This document shows positions 43,201 to 51,180 of a DNA stretch of 64,000 nucleotides, piece by piece; within the stretch, counting starts at the first letter, position 1; every line of letters begins with the position of its first letter. Origin of the DNA: Bosea sp. RAC05 (GTDB lineage: Bacteria; Pseudomonadota; Alphaproteobacteria; Rhizobiales; Beijerinckiaceae); NCBI RefSeq assembly GCF_001713455.1, contig NZ_CP016463.1, positions 644,739 through 708,738 on the forward strand, written 5' to 3'. The notes under the pieces were generated by a model that worked only from the letters and a program-made list of their open reading frames with translations, was not told where the DNA came from and made no database searches. Made by a program: the position numbers and the translations under genes.

Positions 43201-43901
43201 CGGCCGTTGCGCCCGGCCAGCAGGTGTCGATCCCGGCCAGTGTCTCCAACAATCGCGGGGCGCTCCAGTTCTCGCTGGCTTCGGGCGCACTTCCGGCCGG
43301 CATCACACTCGACGGAACGACCGGACTGATCTCGGGATCGAGCTCGGCGCTCGGCTCGGTGACAGTGACCGTCAAGGCCATCGACATCGACGGTTACGAA
43401 GCGGTTTCAGGTGCCGTGCGCATCGCAGTTTCGAACGCGCCTGACGTCTTTGTGGGCGGCATTCCGTCCGGGAAGATCGGGAAGCCCTTCGTTCTCGCTC
43501 CTACGACCAATGCCGCATCCGTGACATGGTCGATGACCGGAACGCTTCCGGCGGGACTGAGCTTCAATTCTGCGACCGGAGCGATTACCGGGCAGCCGAC
43601 GGCTGTTGGCACGTCCGGATCCATCGTTATCAGCGCGCGGAATACCGCAACCTCGGTGACGGGGCATCCGAGTCCTTCACGATCACGGTGGTACCCGGCA
43701 ACGCGATCTCGGTCGCTAGCGAGGCTGCAAAATGGCGCCAGGGACTGGCCGCGTCGACCAAGCTGTCGATTGCCAACGCAGTGGGTGCTGTCAGCTGGAC
43801 GATCACGGGTGGCGTGCTGCCGGCCGGCGTCTCGCTTAACAGCCAGACAGGCGAGATTTCCGGCCTGCCGACCCAATTCGGGCCCCATAGCGTCAGCCTG
43901 A
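37233..43901 (+). CDS. Giant exported He_PIG repeat protein, N-terminal part (frameshifted)
   Basis: Signal peptide MFRRIVSVVLAAAIALEPVA followed by QQMPYYRHN and 23 tandem putative-Ig domains of about 85-90 aa, for example WTLTSGTLPVGLALDPSTGV followed by ISG. A Pro/Thr linker at about residues 37-55 follows the signal. The reading frame is sound up to SARNTATSVTG at the G4 run 43661-43664; beyond it, the last 79 codons are Arg/Pro/Ser-rich and not repeat-like. Adding one G there continues the repeat (SVTGASESFTITVV) into the 43526-48709 frame. Together they would form one protein of about 3825 aa with some 39 repeats. Likely an adhesin-like surface or envelope protein. Either a true frameshift, programmed -1 slippage on GGGG, or an assembly error. 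Confidence 0.88.
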   Translation: MFRRIVSVVLAAAIALEPVAAAAQQMPYYRHNRTTYAGPVTPPTPTNPTNTDPVRGTGELAIYLPVQVRARYGVPFSLQLRAQNGEGDVTWTSVGTALPEGLTFNPSTGFLTGVPTRIQTSPKARFAGVDATGKTGESPSLIIDVQPVPSVAVEAVYTGQTGTDLAIRPVASPVFGSQAWTLAGNLPLGLSLDPNTGRITGTPRQQGTYANLKLSVTDADGASGTSAAFTINVTSNIAITGLPSKIPARLARAMTPVRVFASGTPGPYQWSVSAEGASLPEGLALNPTTGAISGTPVASGSTSGVALRIVDTRTGESTISPPFTVAVADAPSISVAASYTVRQGRGSVVNLVPVGNNLLAGGYWSTTSKPPGYGFEYSTGAITGPTGSIASYAGITFKVIDMFDGASATSSATTLNIWPELTVGGPAIPAAKVDTPFSMQPPVASGLMGVPTWSVIGALPEGLTLNPATGVITGTPTKVSRLRVSMSLVDGADKATASTIPFDINIQPEDAELPFEIVGVPAQIPGVTERFMSFTPTVTGAKGAVTWSLVGTLPSWALFEPSTGSIAGVPTTTGVTSGLVLSVSDASTGATVSSSPFALEITPNAPMTVAIAESMQGEVAETFAGASPVVRNSRGTTSFALAAGHAPEGLQLNPETGSFQGIPEISGTVSGLSILATDNFGSAAVSNPFAVNVAPSATSPVATMASRTATTHEPFSAAPSARNAFAPLTWVLESGSLPSWATFNPTTGAISGTPPQTGLSGPFVLKVTDRFGRAARTSEFSISTVDAPAFSISMAPTVYGVAGSTFIERPIVIGAKGATTFTLTAGTLPAGLILSPDTGAINGSPNASGLTNGLRISARDTTNAVVSTDAFSISVSPSPLKVSEYPSELRSTYQVAYIAPRPQVSGIVGSAVWTLANGTLPSWATLDSETGQISGTPDAVATASGLRLRVADSNGTNATTGFFSLIAARPTLSAGSHGALAYHTGEPTTIPAPAARGVVGAPTWTLTSGTLPVGLALDPSTGVISGAVASPLTASNLILTVRDAFDGATASTPAFSIAMLGAPVVTVLPTYQGSRGASFEALPAVTNAIGAQAWTLVSGSLPAWATFDATTGRIGGTPQEVSSATGLIVRMTDATGAVAQSEPFSIVVGAGMYATTQSTTYNPRVGIAFATDAPQVFKNAGAVTWSIASGSLPAWATLNVATGIISGTADAPSKFTIVLRLTDASSASATTQPLTFDATGVPVVSIASKSLRVGAPLTLAPVVTGAVGEQFWQVVSGTLPAWMKLDARTGLLTGSPTEIGSVTLALQVRDEDGAVGTSAAFTITVTPGLTIAGKAPSYGGRINQLFSMAPVTIGNAQGALSWTMAIGSGMPGGLIYNESNGTLSGRPTNSGTMTANLVVRDASDQATLNVSLNLVIAQELTISEPVTASFHEGQAFATRALAVTGQRGTLSWKLVGGTLPAWATFATETGIISGTAPNAITSVGPLVITVTDSEDQITSPSVSFSIEIIPGLGVANLPTSFSARFGTLFTSARPTAVSPVGAPVWSWGQGSAPPAWLNLDPATGILSGTPVALGSFSGLTLVVKDATNQIASSAPFTLSVFSQPSIAVSESTLKRRVGDMVSITSTATGLSGTPRWSVVLQPGSDPIPAGLVFNEQTGSLSGTPTAAGSAFFLIRVVDGQDLAMAESQMISLTVSPAFSLTGMASSYFGRVGEFLILDQPTAQGQAGQGVAYSFTLREGVLPAGFGMVDNTTGLIRGVPSLPLQTTIGTLSATDSFDQKTAATSFTIGIRPALSVAGVTDVALRNDQAVGTSTFTPAAQNLFYPGTAQWTLSGTLPNGVTFNSSNGTLSGTPTGYAASQTFAGLTLTLKDPTDGSQVTSAPFKVTVNTGISIQTTQPSYTVRAGRQFVAAAPTISGLSGTGTWSIVTRAGTALPYTIAANGAVTVSPSAAANGGWAYDLIVTDPVDGNTSAVTITATVAPVTVLAYQGNTAVAPGQQVSIPASVSNNRGALQFSLASGALPAGITLDGTTGLISGSSSALGSVTVTVKAIDIDGYEAVSGAVRIAVSNAPDVFVGGIPSGKIGKPFVLAPTTNAASVTWSMTGTLPAGLSFNSATGAITGQPTAVGTSGSIVISARNTATSVTGHPSPSRSRWYPATRSRSLARLQNGARDWPRRPSCRLPTQWVLSAGRSRVACCRPASRLTARQARFPACRPNSGPIASA

Positions 43902-46900
43902 GAACGGTCGACGCTGAAGGAGCTGTCGCGACCTATTCCTACAGCCTGAACACTGCGGTTGGCCCGACGGTCAATTACGGTACGGTGAGCATGCGTCCGG
44001 GCGTGACGGCATCAGTCACTCCCATTGCGCAGAACCTGGCAGGAACGGCGACCTTCGAGATCCGCTCGGGCTCTCTTCCCACGGGCCTGGCCTTCAACAC
44101 ATCCACGGGCTCGATCTCCGGCACGCCCGAGCAGGCGACATCTTCTCCGGTCGCGCTGCGTGTCCGCATTACGGACGCCGACGGAGCATTCGGCGAGACC
44201 TCGTTCTCGCTGGTCGTGAGCGCCAATGCATTCGTCGTCGACGCCGGTGGTTCGTCGTTTGCGGCCACAGTCGGGCAGCCGTTCTCGCTGCAGCCGGTTG
44301 CCTACCTGCAGACTCAGGCGGTCAATCAGTATGTCGTCTGGGCGGTTCAGGGGAAACTGCCGGTCGGATTGAAGTTCGACACCATCACGGGACGGATCAC
44401 AGGAACGCCGGCACCAGACACGGCCGGGACCACGACCTTCAGCATCTCGGCGACCTACAATTCTCAGTCATCGAGCACGTCCAACCTGACGCTTGTGGTC
44501 ACAGATCGAGTTGCGCCGACTGCCTCTTTCGGCGCGGCCACCTACAGCGCGCGCCGGGGTGAAGCGTTCTCCATCCAGCCGACGTCGCAGAACACGGTCG
44601 GCACGACCATCTGGTATCTCGCATCGGGAACGCTGCCGACCGGCATGTCGCTCAACGAGCAGACGGGCGTCTTGTCTGGAGCGCCGTCGAGGAATGGCCC
44701 GTTCACCTTCGCGCTGAAGGTGGCGGACGTCAGCAAGATCGCCACGACGCAAAGCGTCACTGTCACGGTTCAGGACGGGATGTCGGTCGCCTTCACGGAG
44801 GTGACCTCCAACACGCGCGTGGGCAAGATCTATCTCGCCAATGCCACCGTGACAGGCGCCAGCGGCGCCGTGACCTGGAGCGTCACGCAAGGCACCCTGC
44901 CGACGGGTCTCTCAATCAACCCGCTCAACGGCACGATCGCCGGGGCCCCAGCTCAGACTGGCACCTGGAAGATGACGGTGCGGGCGCTCGATGAGACAGG
45001 CGCTTCGAAAGAGGTTCCTGTATCGATCGCCGTCGGATCGGGACCAAGCGTGGGCGTGATCTCGCAGCAGACAGCCCTCGTCGGGGCCGCCTACTCCCTC
45101 ACACCTTCATCGTCATCGACGGTGCCAACCCTTCAGTGGGCGGTGGAAGGAACACTGCCTGCTGGGCTCGCGCTCTCCAATCCGTCGACCGGAGCTATCA
45201 CGGGTACGCCGACGACGGCGGGCACTTCCAACGATCTCAGGTTGGTCTTGACCGACGGCGATGGTCTCGTCGCCAAATCGGCTGTCTTCTCGATCACCGT
45301 CGCGCCGGCATCGGCCGCCCTGACCGCGACGATGCCTCCGACCGTCAACTTTGTGCAGGGTCAGTCGGGATCGGTCTCGGCGACGGTCGCAGGCGCGATC
45401 GGTCCGACGCAGTCCTATGCAATCCAGCTCCACGGCTACAACCCGAACCGGGGGGGATACTTCTGGAACGATCTGACCCAGGCCGGCGCTCCGCTGCTGC
45501 CGGCCGGCTTGTCGTTCAACACATCGACTGGCGTCCTCTCCGGCACGCCGACGACCACACTGCAGGCTGCTTCGGCCTATCGGATCGTCGTGACGGATAA
45601 TCGCTCGCCTGCTGTTGCGGTGACCTCCAATCAGTTCGTCATCGCGATCGCGCCTTGGCAGCCGATCGTGGTGAACGTCTCGCCGAACTATGCGCTGACC
45701 CGCGGTCAGGAGTTCAGCATTGCGCCGGCAGTGTCCGGCAATGTTGGAACGACGTCCTACACGCTGCAGGTTTACGCCTGGAACTCCGCCAACCAGGTGT
45801 CTCGATGGAATGACCTGGGAACCAACGGAACGCCGTCACTCGTCAGCGGGATGAGTTTTTCGACGACGACAGGTGTGCTGTCGGGAACCATTTCGGTTGC
45901 CAATCCGACTTCGTCAGGCATCATCAGCTATCGCATCGTTGCGCGAGATGGTCGCAACGAGATCGGGACTTCGAGGCAGTTTACCCTGGCCCTTGCCGAT
46001 TGGGCCCAGCCCACGGTCACCGTACCGCGCGCACAGCAGCTGACCAGGGGCCAGCCCATCGAGATCGTTCCGACGGTGACAAACGTCATCGGCTCGAAGT
46101 CGTTCGTGCTCCAGATTTACGGCTACAACCAGAACTCGGGATCCTATTTCTGGAATATGGCCGGTCAGACTGGAGCTCCGACCTTGCCGGTCGGACTGTC
46201 GTTTGACGCAACCACGGGCACGATCTCGGGAACTCCAACGACAGCGACAGGAAACTCGAACGCAAGCGCCTACCGGGTCGTGATGAACGAAATCCGGGAC
46301 GGCCAGACGATCAGTGTCCAGTCCAATCAGATGGTCTTCACCTACGCTGACTGGGTGCTTCCCGCGATCTCGATCGATCAGACCGTCTCCGTCACGCGTG
46401 GTTCGCCCGCTGCGATCACGCCGACTGTCACGGGCGTTTCGGGGACAGTGACCTATGTGCTCGACGTCTACGGCTACAATAGTGCGAACGGCACGAATGC
46501 ATGGAGCCGTATCGGTCAGAACGGTGCTCCAACACTGCCGGACGGACTGACTTTCAACAGCAGCACGGGTGCGATCACCGGAGTGCCGAACGGCAGCTTT
46601 AGCGCTTACGCTCAAGCATTTCGCATCAGTGGAACCGAGACGCGGTCGGGGCAGTCGAACACCTTCAGCTCCAACAGCTTCACGATCGCGGTCAGCGATT
46701 GGCCAGCGCCGACATTGGTCTATCCCAACCGCACGCTCTTCGTGGTGAACCAGCCGCTCGTGGTGCAGCCTGAGATCACAGGCCTCGTCGGGACTGCTCA
46801 GTATGTGCTCATGGTCTATGGGTATAATTCGGGCAATGGCACGAACCAGTGGATGAACCTGAACCAGTCGGGTGCGCCAACGGTTCATCCAGGGCTTTCG

Positions 46901-48709
46901 TTCAACTCATCGACGGGTGTCATTTCTGGAACGCCGACAGCCCTGTCGACCAATCCTCCCGGTGCCTATCGGGTGACCATGACCGAAACCAGGGTCATCA
47001 ATGGCACCAACCAGACGCGGACCGTGACATCCAAGCAGTTCACGCTGGCAGGTTCGGCAGCGGCCTCGACAGCGCCTGCACTGGCTTATGGGGTGAATGG
47101 AACGATCGCAGGGACGGTCAATGGCGCTCTCGACGCTGGGCCCACGTTGACCAACGCGACGGCTGTGTCTGGCCCCTACTCCGTGCAGACATCCACGACG
47201 ACCACGGTCAATCAAACGGGAGATTACACGGCCACAACGCTTCCAAGCGGCGTCTCATTCAACACCTCGACGGGGCGTTTCACAGCCACGTCTATCGCAC
47301 CCGCGGCTGTCGGTAACTGGCGCGGTTACAGGGTGTGCGCGCCGACCGCGTCGGGAACGGCTTGCACGCCCGAAATCGTGTTTGCGATCGCGGATCGTCC
47401 AGCGGTGACGATGCAGCTGCCGACCTATGTCGATGCCTTGCTGCGCGAATCCGTCTCGGTGACGCCGGTCATCCAGAATGCTGTCGGGGCGGTGACCTTC
47501 ACCCTGGCCTTCAACAGCATTCCGGCCGCGGCCGCCGCCAACGGCGAGGTGATCCAGGGCACGCTGCCATCGGGCCTTGCTTTCGACGCCGCCACCGGCA
47601 CGATTTCGGGTGCGCCCACCGTGTCGGGTGTCTTCCGCGGCTACAAGATCACCGCGAGAGACAGCCAGGGCACCTCCTACGCAGCCACTAGCGGTGAGAT
47701 CATCTTCAGGATTGCTCCTGCAGCAGCCTTCACGGTGTCGGTGCCTGCTGCGACACAATGGCAGCAGGGCGCTGCTGTGGCCATTCAGCCAACGGCCGTA
47801 AATGCCTACGGGACCGTGACCTGGAACGCCAACCTCACCCAGAACATGGGAGGGGTCGCAGACGGAGTGACCACCTTCATCGGCGCGCTCCCCACGGGGC
47901 TGAGCTATACCGCTGCAACCGGTTCGATCTCGGGTACGGTGGCCTACTCTGTCGCGCCAGGGACCTATCGTGGCTATCAGATCTGCGGAAGGGACGAGTC
48001 GAGCCGCAATGCCTGCTCGCCTGAGTTCGCCATCCTGATCAAGGCCAGGCCGGCCCTGACCATCAGCGCGCCCGCAATCGTCTATGCGAGACCGGGCGAA
48101 GCTGTGACCGTGAACCCGGTGGTCGCCAACGCGATCGGCGCCATGACCTGGGCGGCCAACCTGACCTTCAACGCCAGCACTGCGCAGAGCTCGCCGGGTG
48201 AGACGCAGACCTCGTCTCTGCCAAACGGTCTCAGCTATTCGAGTACCACAGGCGTAATCTCCGGGACCTTGGCGGCGAATGTCGCAACGGGTCGCTGGCG
48301 AGGCTACAAGGTCGCCGGCCGTGATACGGCCACCGCGAGCAATGTGACCTCGGACGAGATTATCTTCGAGATCAGCCCGGCCGATCCGCTCGTCATATCG
48401 CAGCCGCTGATGCTCGATCTCGTCCGCGGTCAGCCATTCACGCTGACACCAAGGGTCAGCGGCGCAATGGGCTCGCTGACATGGGACACGAACCTCACGA
48501 CCCGGTCTACCAGCGCGATCGACGGATCAAATGGGGATATCGTGCAGAGCGCTCTGCCCGGCGGCCTCATCTATGCCGCTTCGGGGGGTGTGATTTCCGG
48601 GACTGTGAGCGCAACAGCGACGGTTGGACGGTGGCGCGGCTACAAGGTCTGCGCGAGCGACGCTCGCGGCAGGGTCTGCAGCGATGAGTTCACCTTGAAC
48701 GTGCGCTGA
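43526..48709 (+). CDS. Giant exported He_PIG repeat protein, C-terminal part (frameshifted)
   Basis: The true continuation of the 37233 gene in another frame; residues before GASESFTITVV (about 43660) are out-of-frame noise, and no signal peptide occurs here, so this is not an independent gene. It contains six more ordinary repeats, then five longer repeats (about 110-120 aa) with GYN/YAWN and two-line insertions (for example SFVLQIYGYNQNSGSYFWN), then five of a third type ending in RGYK (for example GRWRGYKVCASDARGR). It ends in a plain repeat (DEFTLNVR) without Cys-rich cap, anchor or T1SS signal. A hairpin follows at 48715. Confidence 0.85.
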   Translation: MVDDRNASGGTELQFCDRSDYRAADGCWHVRIHRYQRAEYRNLGDGASESFTITVVPGNAISVASEAAKWRQGLAASTKLSIANAVGAVSWTITGGVLPAGVSLNSQTGEISGLPTQFGPHSVSLRTVDAEGAVATYSYSLNTAVGPTVNYGTVSMRPGVTASVTPIAQNLAGTATFEIRSGSLPTGLAFNTSTGSISGTPEQATSSPVALRVRITDADGAFGETSFSLVVSANAFVVDAGGSSFAATVGQPFSLQPVAYLQTQAVNQYVVWAVQGKLPVGLKFDTITGRITGTPAPDTAGTTTFSISATYNSQSSSTSNLTLVVTDRVAPTASFGAATYSARRGEAFSIQPTSQNTVGTTIWYLASGTLPTGMSLNEQTGVLSGAPSRNGPFTFALKVADVSKIATTQSVTVTVQDGMSVAFTEVTSNTRVGKIYLANATVTGASGAVTWSVTQGTLPTGLSINPLNGTIAGAPAQTGTWKMTVRALDETGASKEVPVSIAVGSGPSVGVISQQTALVGAAYSLTPSSSSTVPTLQWAVEGTLPAGLALSNPSTGAITGTPTTAGTSNDLRLVLTDGDGLVAKSAVFSITVAPASAALTATMPPTVNFVQGQSGSVSATVAGAIGPTQSYAIQLHGYNPNRGGYFWNDLTQAGAPLLPAGLSFNTSTGVLSGTPTTTLQAASAYRIVVTDNRSPAVAVTSNQFVIAIAPWQPIVVNVSPNYALTRGQEFSIAPAVSGNVGTTSYTLQVYAWNSANQVSRWNDLGTNGTPSLVSGMSFSTTTGVLSGTISVANPTSSGIISYRIVARDGRNEIGTSRQFTLALADWAQPTVTVPRAQQLTRGQPIEIVPTVTNVIGSKSFVLQIYGYNQNSGSYFWNMAGQTGAPTLPVGLSFDATTGTISGTPTTATGNSNASAYRVVMNEIRDGQTISVQSNQMVFTYADWVLPAISIDQTVSVTRGSPAAITPTVTGVSGTVTYVLDVYGYNSANGTNAWSRIGQNGAPTLPDGLTFNSSTGAITGVPNGSFSAYAQAFRISGTETRSGQSNTFSSNSFTIAVSDWPAPTLVYPNRTLFVVNQPLVVQPEITGLVGTAQYVLMVYGYNSGNGTNQWMNLNQSGAPTVHPGLSFNSSTGVISGTPTALSTNPPGAYRVTMTETRVINGTNQTRTVTSKQFTLAGSAAASTAPALAYGVNGTIAGTVNGALDAGPTLTNATAVSGPYSVQTSTTTTVNQTGDYTATTLPSGVSFNTSTGRFTATSIAPAAVGNWRGYRVCAPTASGTACTPEIVFAIADRPAVTMQLPTYVDALLRESVSVTPVIQNAVGAVTFTLAFNSIPAAAAANGEVIQGTLPSGLAFDAATGTISGAPTVSGVFRGYKITARDSQGTSYAATSGEIIFRIAPAAAFTVSVPAATQWQQGAAVAIQPTAVNAYGTVTWNANLTQNMGGVADGVTTFIGALPTGLSYTAATGSISGTVAYSVAPGTYRGYQICGRDESSRNACSPEFAILIKARPALTISAPAIVYARPGEAVTVNPVVANAIGAMTWAANLTFNASTAQSSPGETQTSSLPNGLSYSSTTGVISGTLAANVATGRWRGYKVAGRDTATASNVTSDEIIFEISPADPLVISQPLMLDLVRGQPFTLTPRVSGAMGSLTWDTNLTTRSTSAIDGSNGDIVQSALPGGLIYAASGGVISGTVSATATVGRWRGYKVCASDARGRVCSDEFTLNVR
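43661..43664 (+). other. Frameshift point in the giant repeat gene
   Basis: The run GGGG in GTGACGGGGCATCC. In the first frame the codons are ACG GGG CAT; slipping back one base, or adding one G, gives ACG GGG GCA TCC (T-G-A-S), which restores the repeat. The repeats on each side fit only across such a shift. Confidence 0.85.
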
Positions 48710-48714
48710 TGCAT

Positions 48715-48745
48715 CTGAGGTGCTCTGCGGAGCAGGACACCTCAG
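48715..48745 (+). terminator. Terminator of the giant repeat gene
   Basis: CTGAGGTG (48715-48722) pairs with CACCTCAG (48738-48745), and GCTC/GAGC inside can pair too. It begins six bases after the giant gene stop. No T-run. Confidence 0.6.
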
Positions 48746-48803
48746 TCTGGCGAGCCTGACTTTCATTGCCGGGAGGGTATCCGTGCATCGAGAGGAGATC
48801 ACG

Positions 48804-48986
48804 GTGACCCCATCAACGGCAATCGAGGCGCTGGTCGCCCAGGCAAACGCGGAAGAGGGATCTCCCGGGTTCCACGTCACGGCTCGGTTTCAGGATGGCA
48901 GTGTCATCGACGCGCCGATTCTGGACCATGGCCCGAACTGGATGAGGGTCGCGGAAATCGTGGAAGACGGTTTTTCGTCGACCTGA
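48804..48986 (+). CDS. Hypothetical 60-aa protein
   Basis: Small acidic protein starting at a GTG (48804) after AGAGGAGATCAC; an in-frame GTG at 48783 after GGGAGGGTATCC is a good alternative. The body (FHVTARFQDGSVIDAPILDH) reads like a small beta barrel. No family recognised. Lies between the giant gene and the convergent cold-shock gene. Confidence 0.55.
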   Translation: MTPSTAIEALVAQANAEEGSPGFHVTARFQDGSVIDAPILDHGPNWMRVAEIVEDGFSST

Positions 48987-49133
48987 CAGGTGCGGCGCTG
49001 TCGATCAACTGGGCGCCCGGCCTGTCCTATGTGTCAGGACCACTCTTCGCCGGCGTGGTCCCAATGGAGCCGGCGGTTCCGGCACCGAAATTTTGATGGA
49101 TCAGCTCAGTCCCGCACGAAAGCGCGACTGACG

Positions 49134-49343
49134 TCAGGCCGAGCGCAGATTGACGGCGCTCTCCTTGCCGGATTTGCGGTCGGCTTCGAGCTCATAGGTG
49201 AGCTTCTGACCTTCGATCAGATCCCGCATTCCGGCGCGCTCGACAGCGCTGATGTGAACGAAAACGTCCTTGCCGCCTGCATCGGGCGTGATGAACCCGT
49301 ACCCCTTGGTCGAGTTGAACCATTTCACAGTTCCGGTGGCCAT
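49134..49343 (-). CDS. Cold-shock-domain protein (CspA family)
   Basis: A 69-aa single cold-shock domain with RNP1 GYGFITP and RNP2 DVFVHIS motifs, preceded by ATGTVKWFN. It binds single-stranded RNA or DNA and acts as an RNA chaperone. The ATG at 49343 begins the domain; nine further codons upstream are open but do not belong. CAGGATTGAG lies 5-14 bp upstream and includes an AGGA ribosome site. Full family length and all aromatic RNA-contact residues look intact. Confidence 0.96.
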   Translation of the reverse strand: MATGTVKWFNSTKGYGFITPDAGGKDVFVHISAVERAGMRDLIEGQKLTYELEADRKSGKESAVNLRSA

Positions 49344-49500
49344 CGGTCTCAATCCTGTCCTGCCTAACAATGGCCAAACCTACCGTGCACCAGCGCGGCT
49401 GTCGAGGATATCGCCGGGCCGCGGGCAGAGGCCCAAAATGCTGGGGATCGAGCCGCAGTGAATTGTAGTATCCGTCCTCGATCGACGGCATAAGGGCGCC

Positions 49501-50184
49501 ATGAAAAACGGAAACCAACCGCTGGGGATCAAGGATCTTTCAGCGTTCGACCGCTTGGTCGTCATCGATTTCGAGGGAACCGGGAAGCGGGTCCCGACAC
49601 CAGACGAAATGAGGGTGGCCCCCGTCGGCTTTCGCCCGCCTGGATCGATCATCGAGATCGGTGCGGTCGAGCTGCTCCGCCAGGACGATCGCTGGGAGAA
49701 GGGGCGGACCTACCATACGATGGTCAACCCGGAGGGCCCCGTCGAACGGCGGGCAATTCAGATACACGGGATCCATGAGACCAGGCTGAAGGACGCGCCT
49801 CGTTTCGCCGAGGTCTTCGAGCCGTTCTCGCGCTTCATCGGCAGCGCCGGCATCATTGCTCACGCCTATGAGAACGAGCGGCTCTATCTCGATTATGAGT
49901 TCGCGCGCCTGGGGCGCACCAACTGGGGTGACGAGGCCTATCCGATCGGCCGGTGGCTCTGCACGCAGCGGGCCTTCGCTCGGCAGTTCAACCAGACGTC
50001 AAAGAGCCTCGACGTCGTCTGCGACAAGCTCTGGCTCGACCGGTCGGAAAGGGATTTCCATGGTGCACTCCTCGACGCTGATCTCACCGCCGACGTTCTG
50101 GTGATGCTCGAACTTATGGCCTTGCATGGCTACGATGTAGAAACGGCAAGGGGGCTGTCTCTCGGCCTAACCGCTCTCTGCTGA
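49501..50184 (+). CDS. DnaQ-like 3'-5' exonuclease
   Basis: A 227-aa DEDD-type exonuclease. Exo I VVIDFEGTG (Asp23, Glu25), with FEGTG where DnaQ has TETTG; then IIEIGAVELL, IHGIHETRLKDAP, Exo II HAYENERLYLDYE and Exo III HGALLDADLTADVLVM (His and Asp). It resembles epsilon/DnaQ and RNase T relatives, with a longer C-terminal helix. A role in proofreading or in RNA/DNA trimming is possible; no polymerase gene is near. The start at 49501 is the first ATG with a plausible context; no strong ribosome site. Confidence 0.9.
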   Translation: MKNGNQPLGIKDLSAFDRLVVIDFEGTGKRVPTPDEMRVAPVGFRPPGSIIEIGAVELLRQDDRWEKGRTYHTMVNPEGPVERRAIQIHGIHETRLKDAPRFAEVFEPFSRFIGSAGIIAHAYENERLYLDYEFARLGRTNWGDEAYPIGRWLCTQRAFARQFNQTSKSLDVVCDKLWLDRSERDFHGALLDADLTADVLVMLELMALHGYDVETARGLSLGLTALC

Positions 50185-50197
50185 AAGGAACTGGCCT

Positions 50198-50602
50198 GTG
50201 AAGACCGAGCTGGAGCTGGACGACGGGAAGTGGCTCGAACTGGAAACGGCCGAGGACGGCCGGATGGTCGATAAAATCGGCGAGACGTTCATCAGCGTCT
50301 GGTTCAATCATGAGCTGAAGCTGAGAAGGCGTCCGAAACCGGGATTTTCTCCGTCTCGATTTTTTGCCTTTCAGACCCATTCTGGAGAAATGCCGGTGAT
50401 GATGGGAATTGGCGAAAGTCACGGGATGCTGGCTAACAACGGCAAGCACATCGCCGGCTTTCGCAATCAGGATCCGTTTCCGGCCTATGCAAGTCATGTT
50501 GAGGCCATGGGGAAGCACCTCGGCATCGAGCTCGACGAGCGGCATTACTTCGCAAGCCGCCGATCCCGGCGTGATGATGAGCCAACTTCGCCGAGCCCGT
50601 GA
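50198..50602 (+). CDS. Hypothetical 134-aa protein with TSPSP tail
   Basis: GTG start at 50198 after GAAAGGAACTGG, 13 bp beyond the exonuclease stop, so the two are probably co-transcribed. A soluble, mixed-charge protein with a basic patch (ELKLRRRPKPGFSPSRFFAF) and an acidic SPSP ending. Not recognised. Its stop codon is in the loop of an 8-bp hairpin. Confidence 0.7.
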   Translation: MKTELELDDGKWLELETAEDGRMVDKIGETFISVWFNHELKLRRRPKPGFSPSRFFAFQTHSGEMPVMMGIGESHGMLANNGKHIAGFRNQDPFPAYASHVEAMGKHLGIELDERHYFASRRSRRDDEPTSPSP

Positions 50603-50610
50603 GGGCTTGG
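50591..50610. terminator. Bidirectional hairpin around the stop at 50602
   Basis: CCGAGCCC (50591-50598), loop GTGA, GGGCTTGG (50603-50610): eight pairs, one G-U. The TGA stop is in the loop. It separates convergent genes (next stop at 50623) and could serve both. Confidence 0.55.
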
Positions 50611-50622
50611 TCCAACCTATGA

Positions 50623-51105
50623 TCAACCGGAAGTGATCTCGACGTAATTGCGGTGCAGCCAGCCGCTACGACACGGACCCTCATAGGCCCTGCGTGTGCG
50701 GATCGCGCTGCCGAGCTGTCCGCAATCATCGAAGGTCTGCCCTCGGCCGGGATAGATCACTGCTTGCCAAGGGCCTTCGCTTCCGCAGACTAAGATCGGA
50801 TCCCCGTTGAAGAGGCGATCCATTTCGAAATAGGGCGCACCACCCGGCCCGGAGCGGACCGAAAGAAAGCCGCTTTTGGGGTCTTCCGCGCGCTTTGGAC
50901 CAAGCCGGGCGACCACGCCTGAGGAAGGACAAGCGTCGAACTGCGGGTTTCCGCCGATCATGACTGGGACGCGCTTCGACTGGGCCTGCGCTGGGAAAGT
51001 CGACGCAGTCAGGAGAATGGCAAGGACGGACCCTACGGCTCGCGCGGCGGGGGACAGGCGACGGTCTCTGGTTAGCACGAAATGGATCCCTATCTCGCTG
51101 CGCAT
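50623..51105 (-). CDS. Exported bacterial SH3-like protein
   Basis: A 160-aa protein with a signal peptide (VGSVLAILLTASTFPAQAQS; the lead residues before it are long) followed by an SH3-like domain: SVRSGPGGAPYFEMDRLFNG, DPILVCGSEGPWQAVIYPG and GPCRSGWLHRNYVEIT. Four Cys residues may form disulfides. SH3-like modules bind peptidoglycan or proteins in the periplasm. It is the last gene of the minus-strand operon that begins with the DotL-like gene, with a 75-bp gap before it. Confidence 0.75.
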   Translation of the reverse strand: MRSEIGIHFVLTRDRRLSPAARAVGSVLAILLTASTFPAQAQSKRVPVMIGGNPQFDACPSSGVVARLGPKRAEDPKSGFLSVRSGPGGAPYFEMDRLFNGDPILVCGSEGPWQAVIYPGRGQTFDDCGQLGSAIRTRRAYEGPCRSGWLHRNYVEITSG

Positions 51106-51180
51106 TCGACCCCTACCGCATCTTGCAGCTTGCGCATATGCGAGGCGAGGCTTCGCTCAACTCCGGTGCCAGGGAAGTCC

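Noticed and set aside
43526..43660. ATG at 43526 as a separate gene start for the second giant frame
   Set aside because: The first 45 residues are out-of-frame noise relative to the repeat, and there is no signal peptide or ribosome site; the frame is a continuation of the upstream gene.
43665..43901. The 79-codon tail of the first giant frame as a real C-terminal domain
   Set aside because: Arg/Pro/Ser-rich out-of-frame sequence, while the other frame carries on the repeat exactly.
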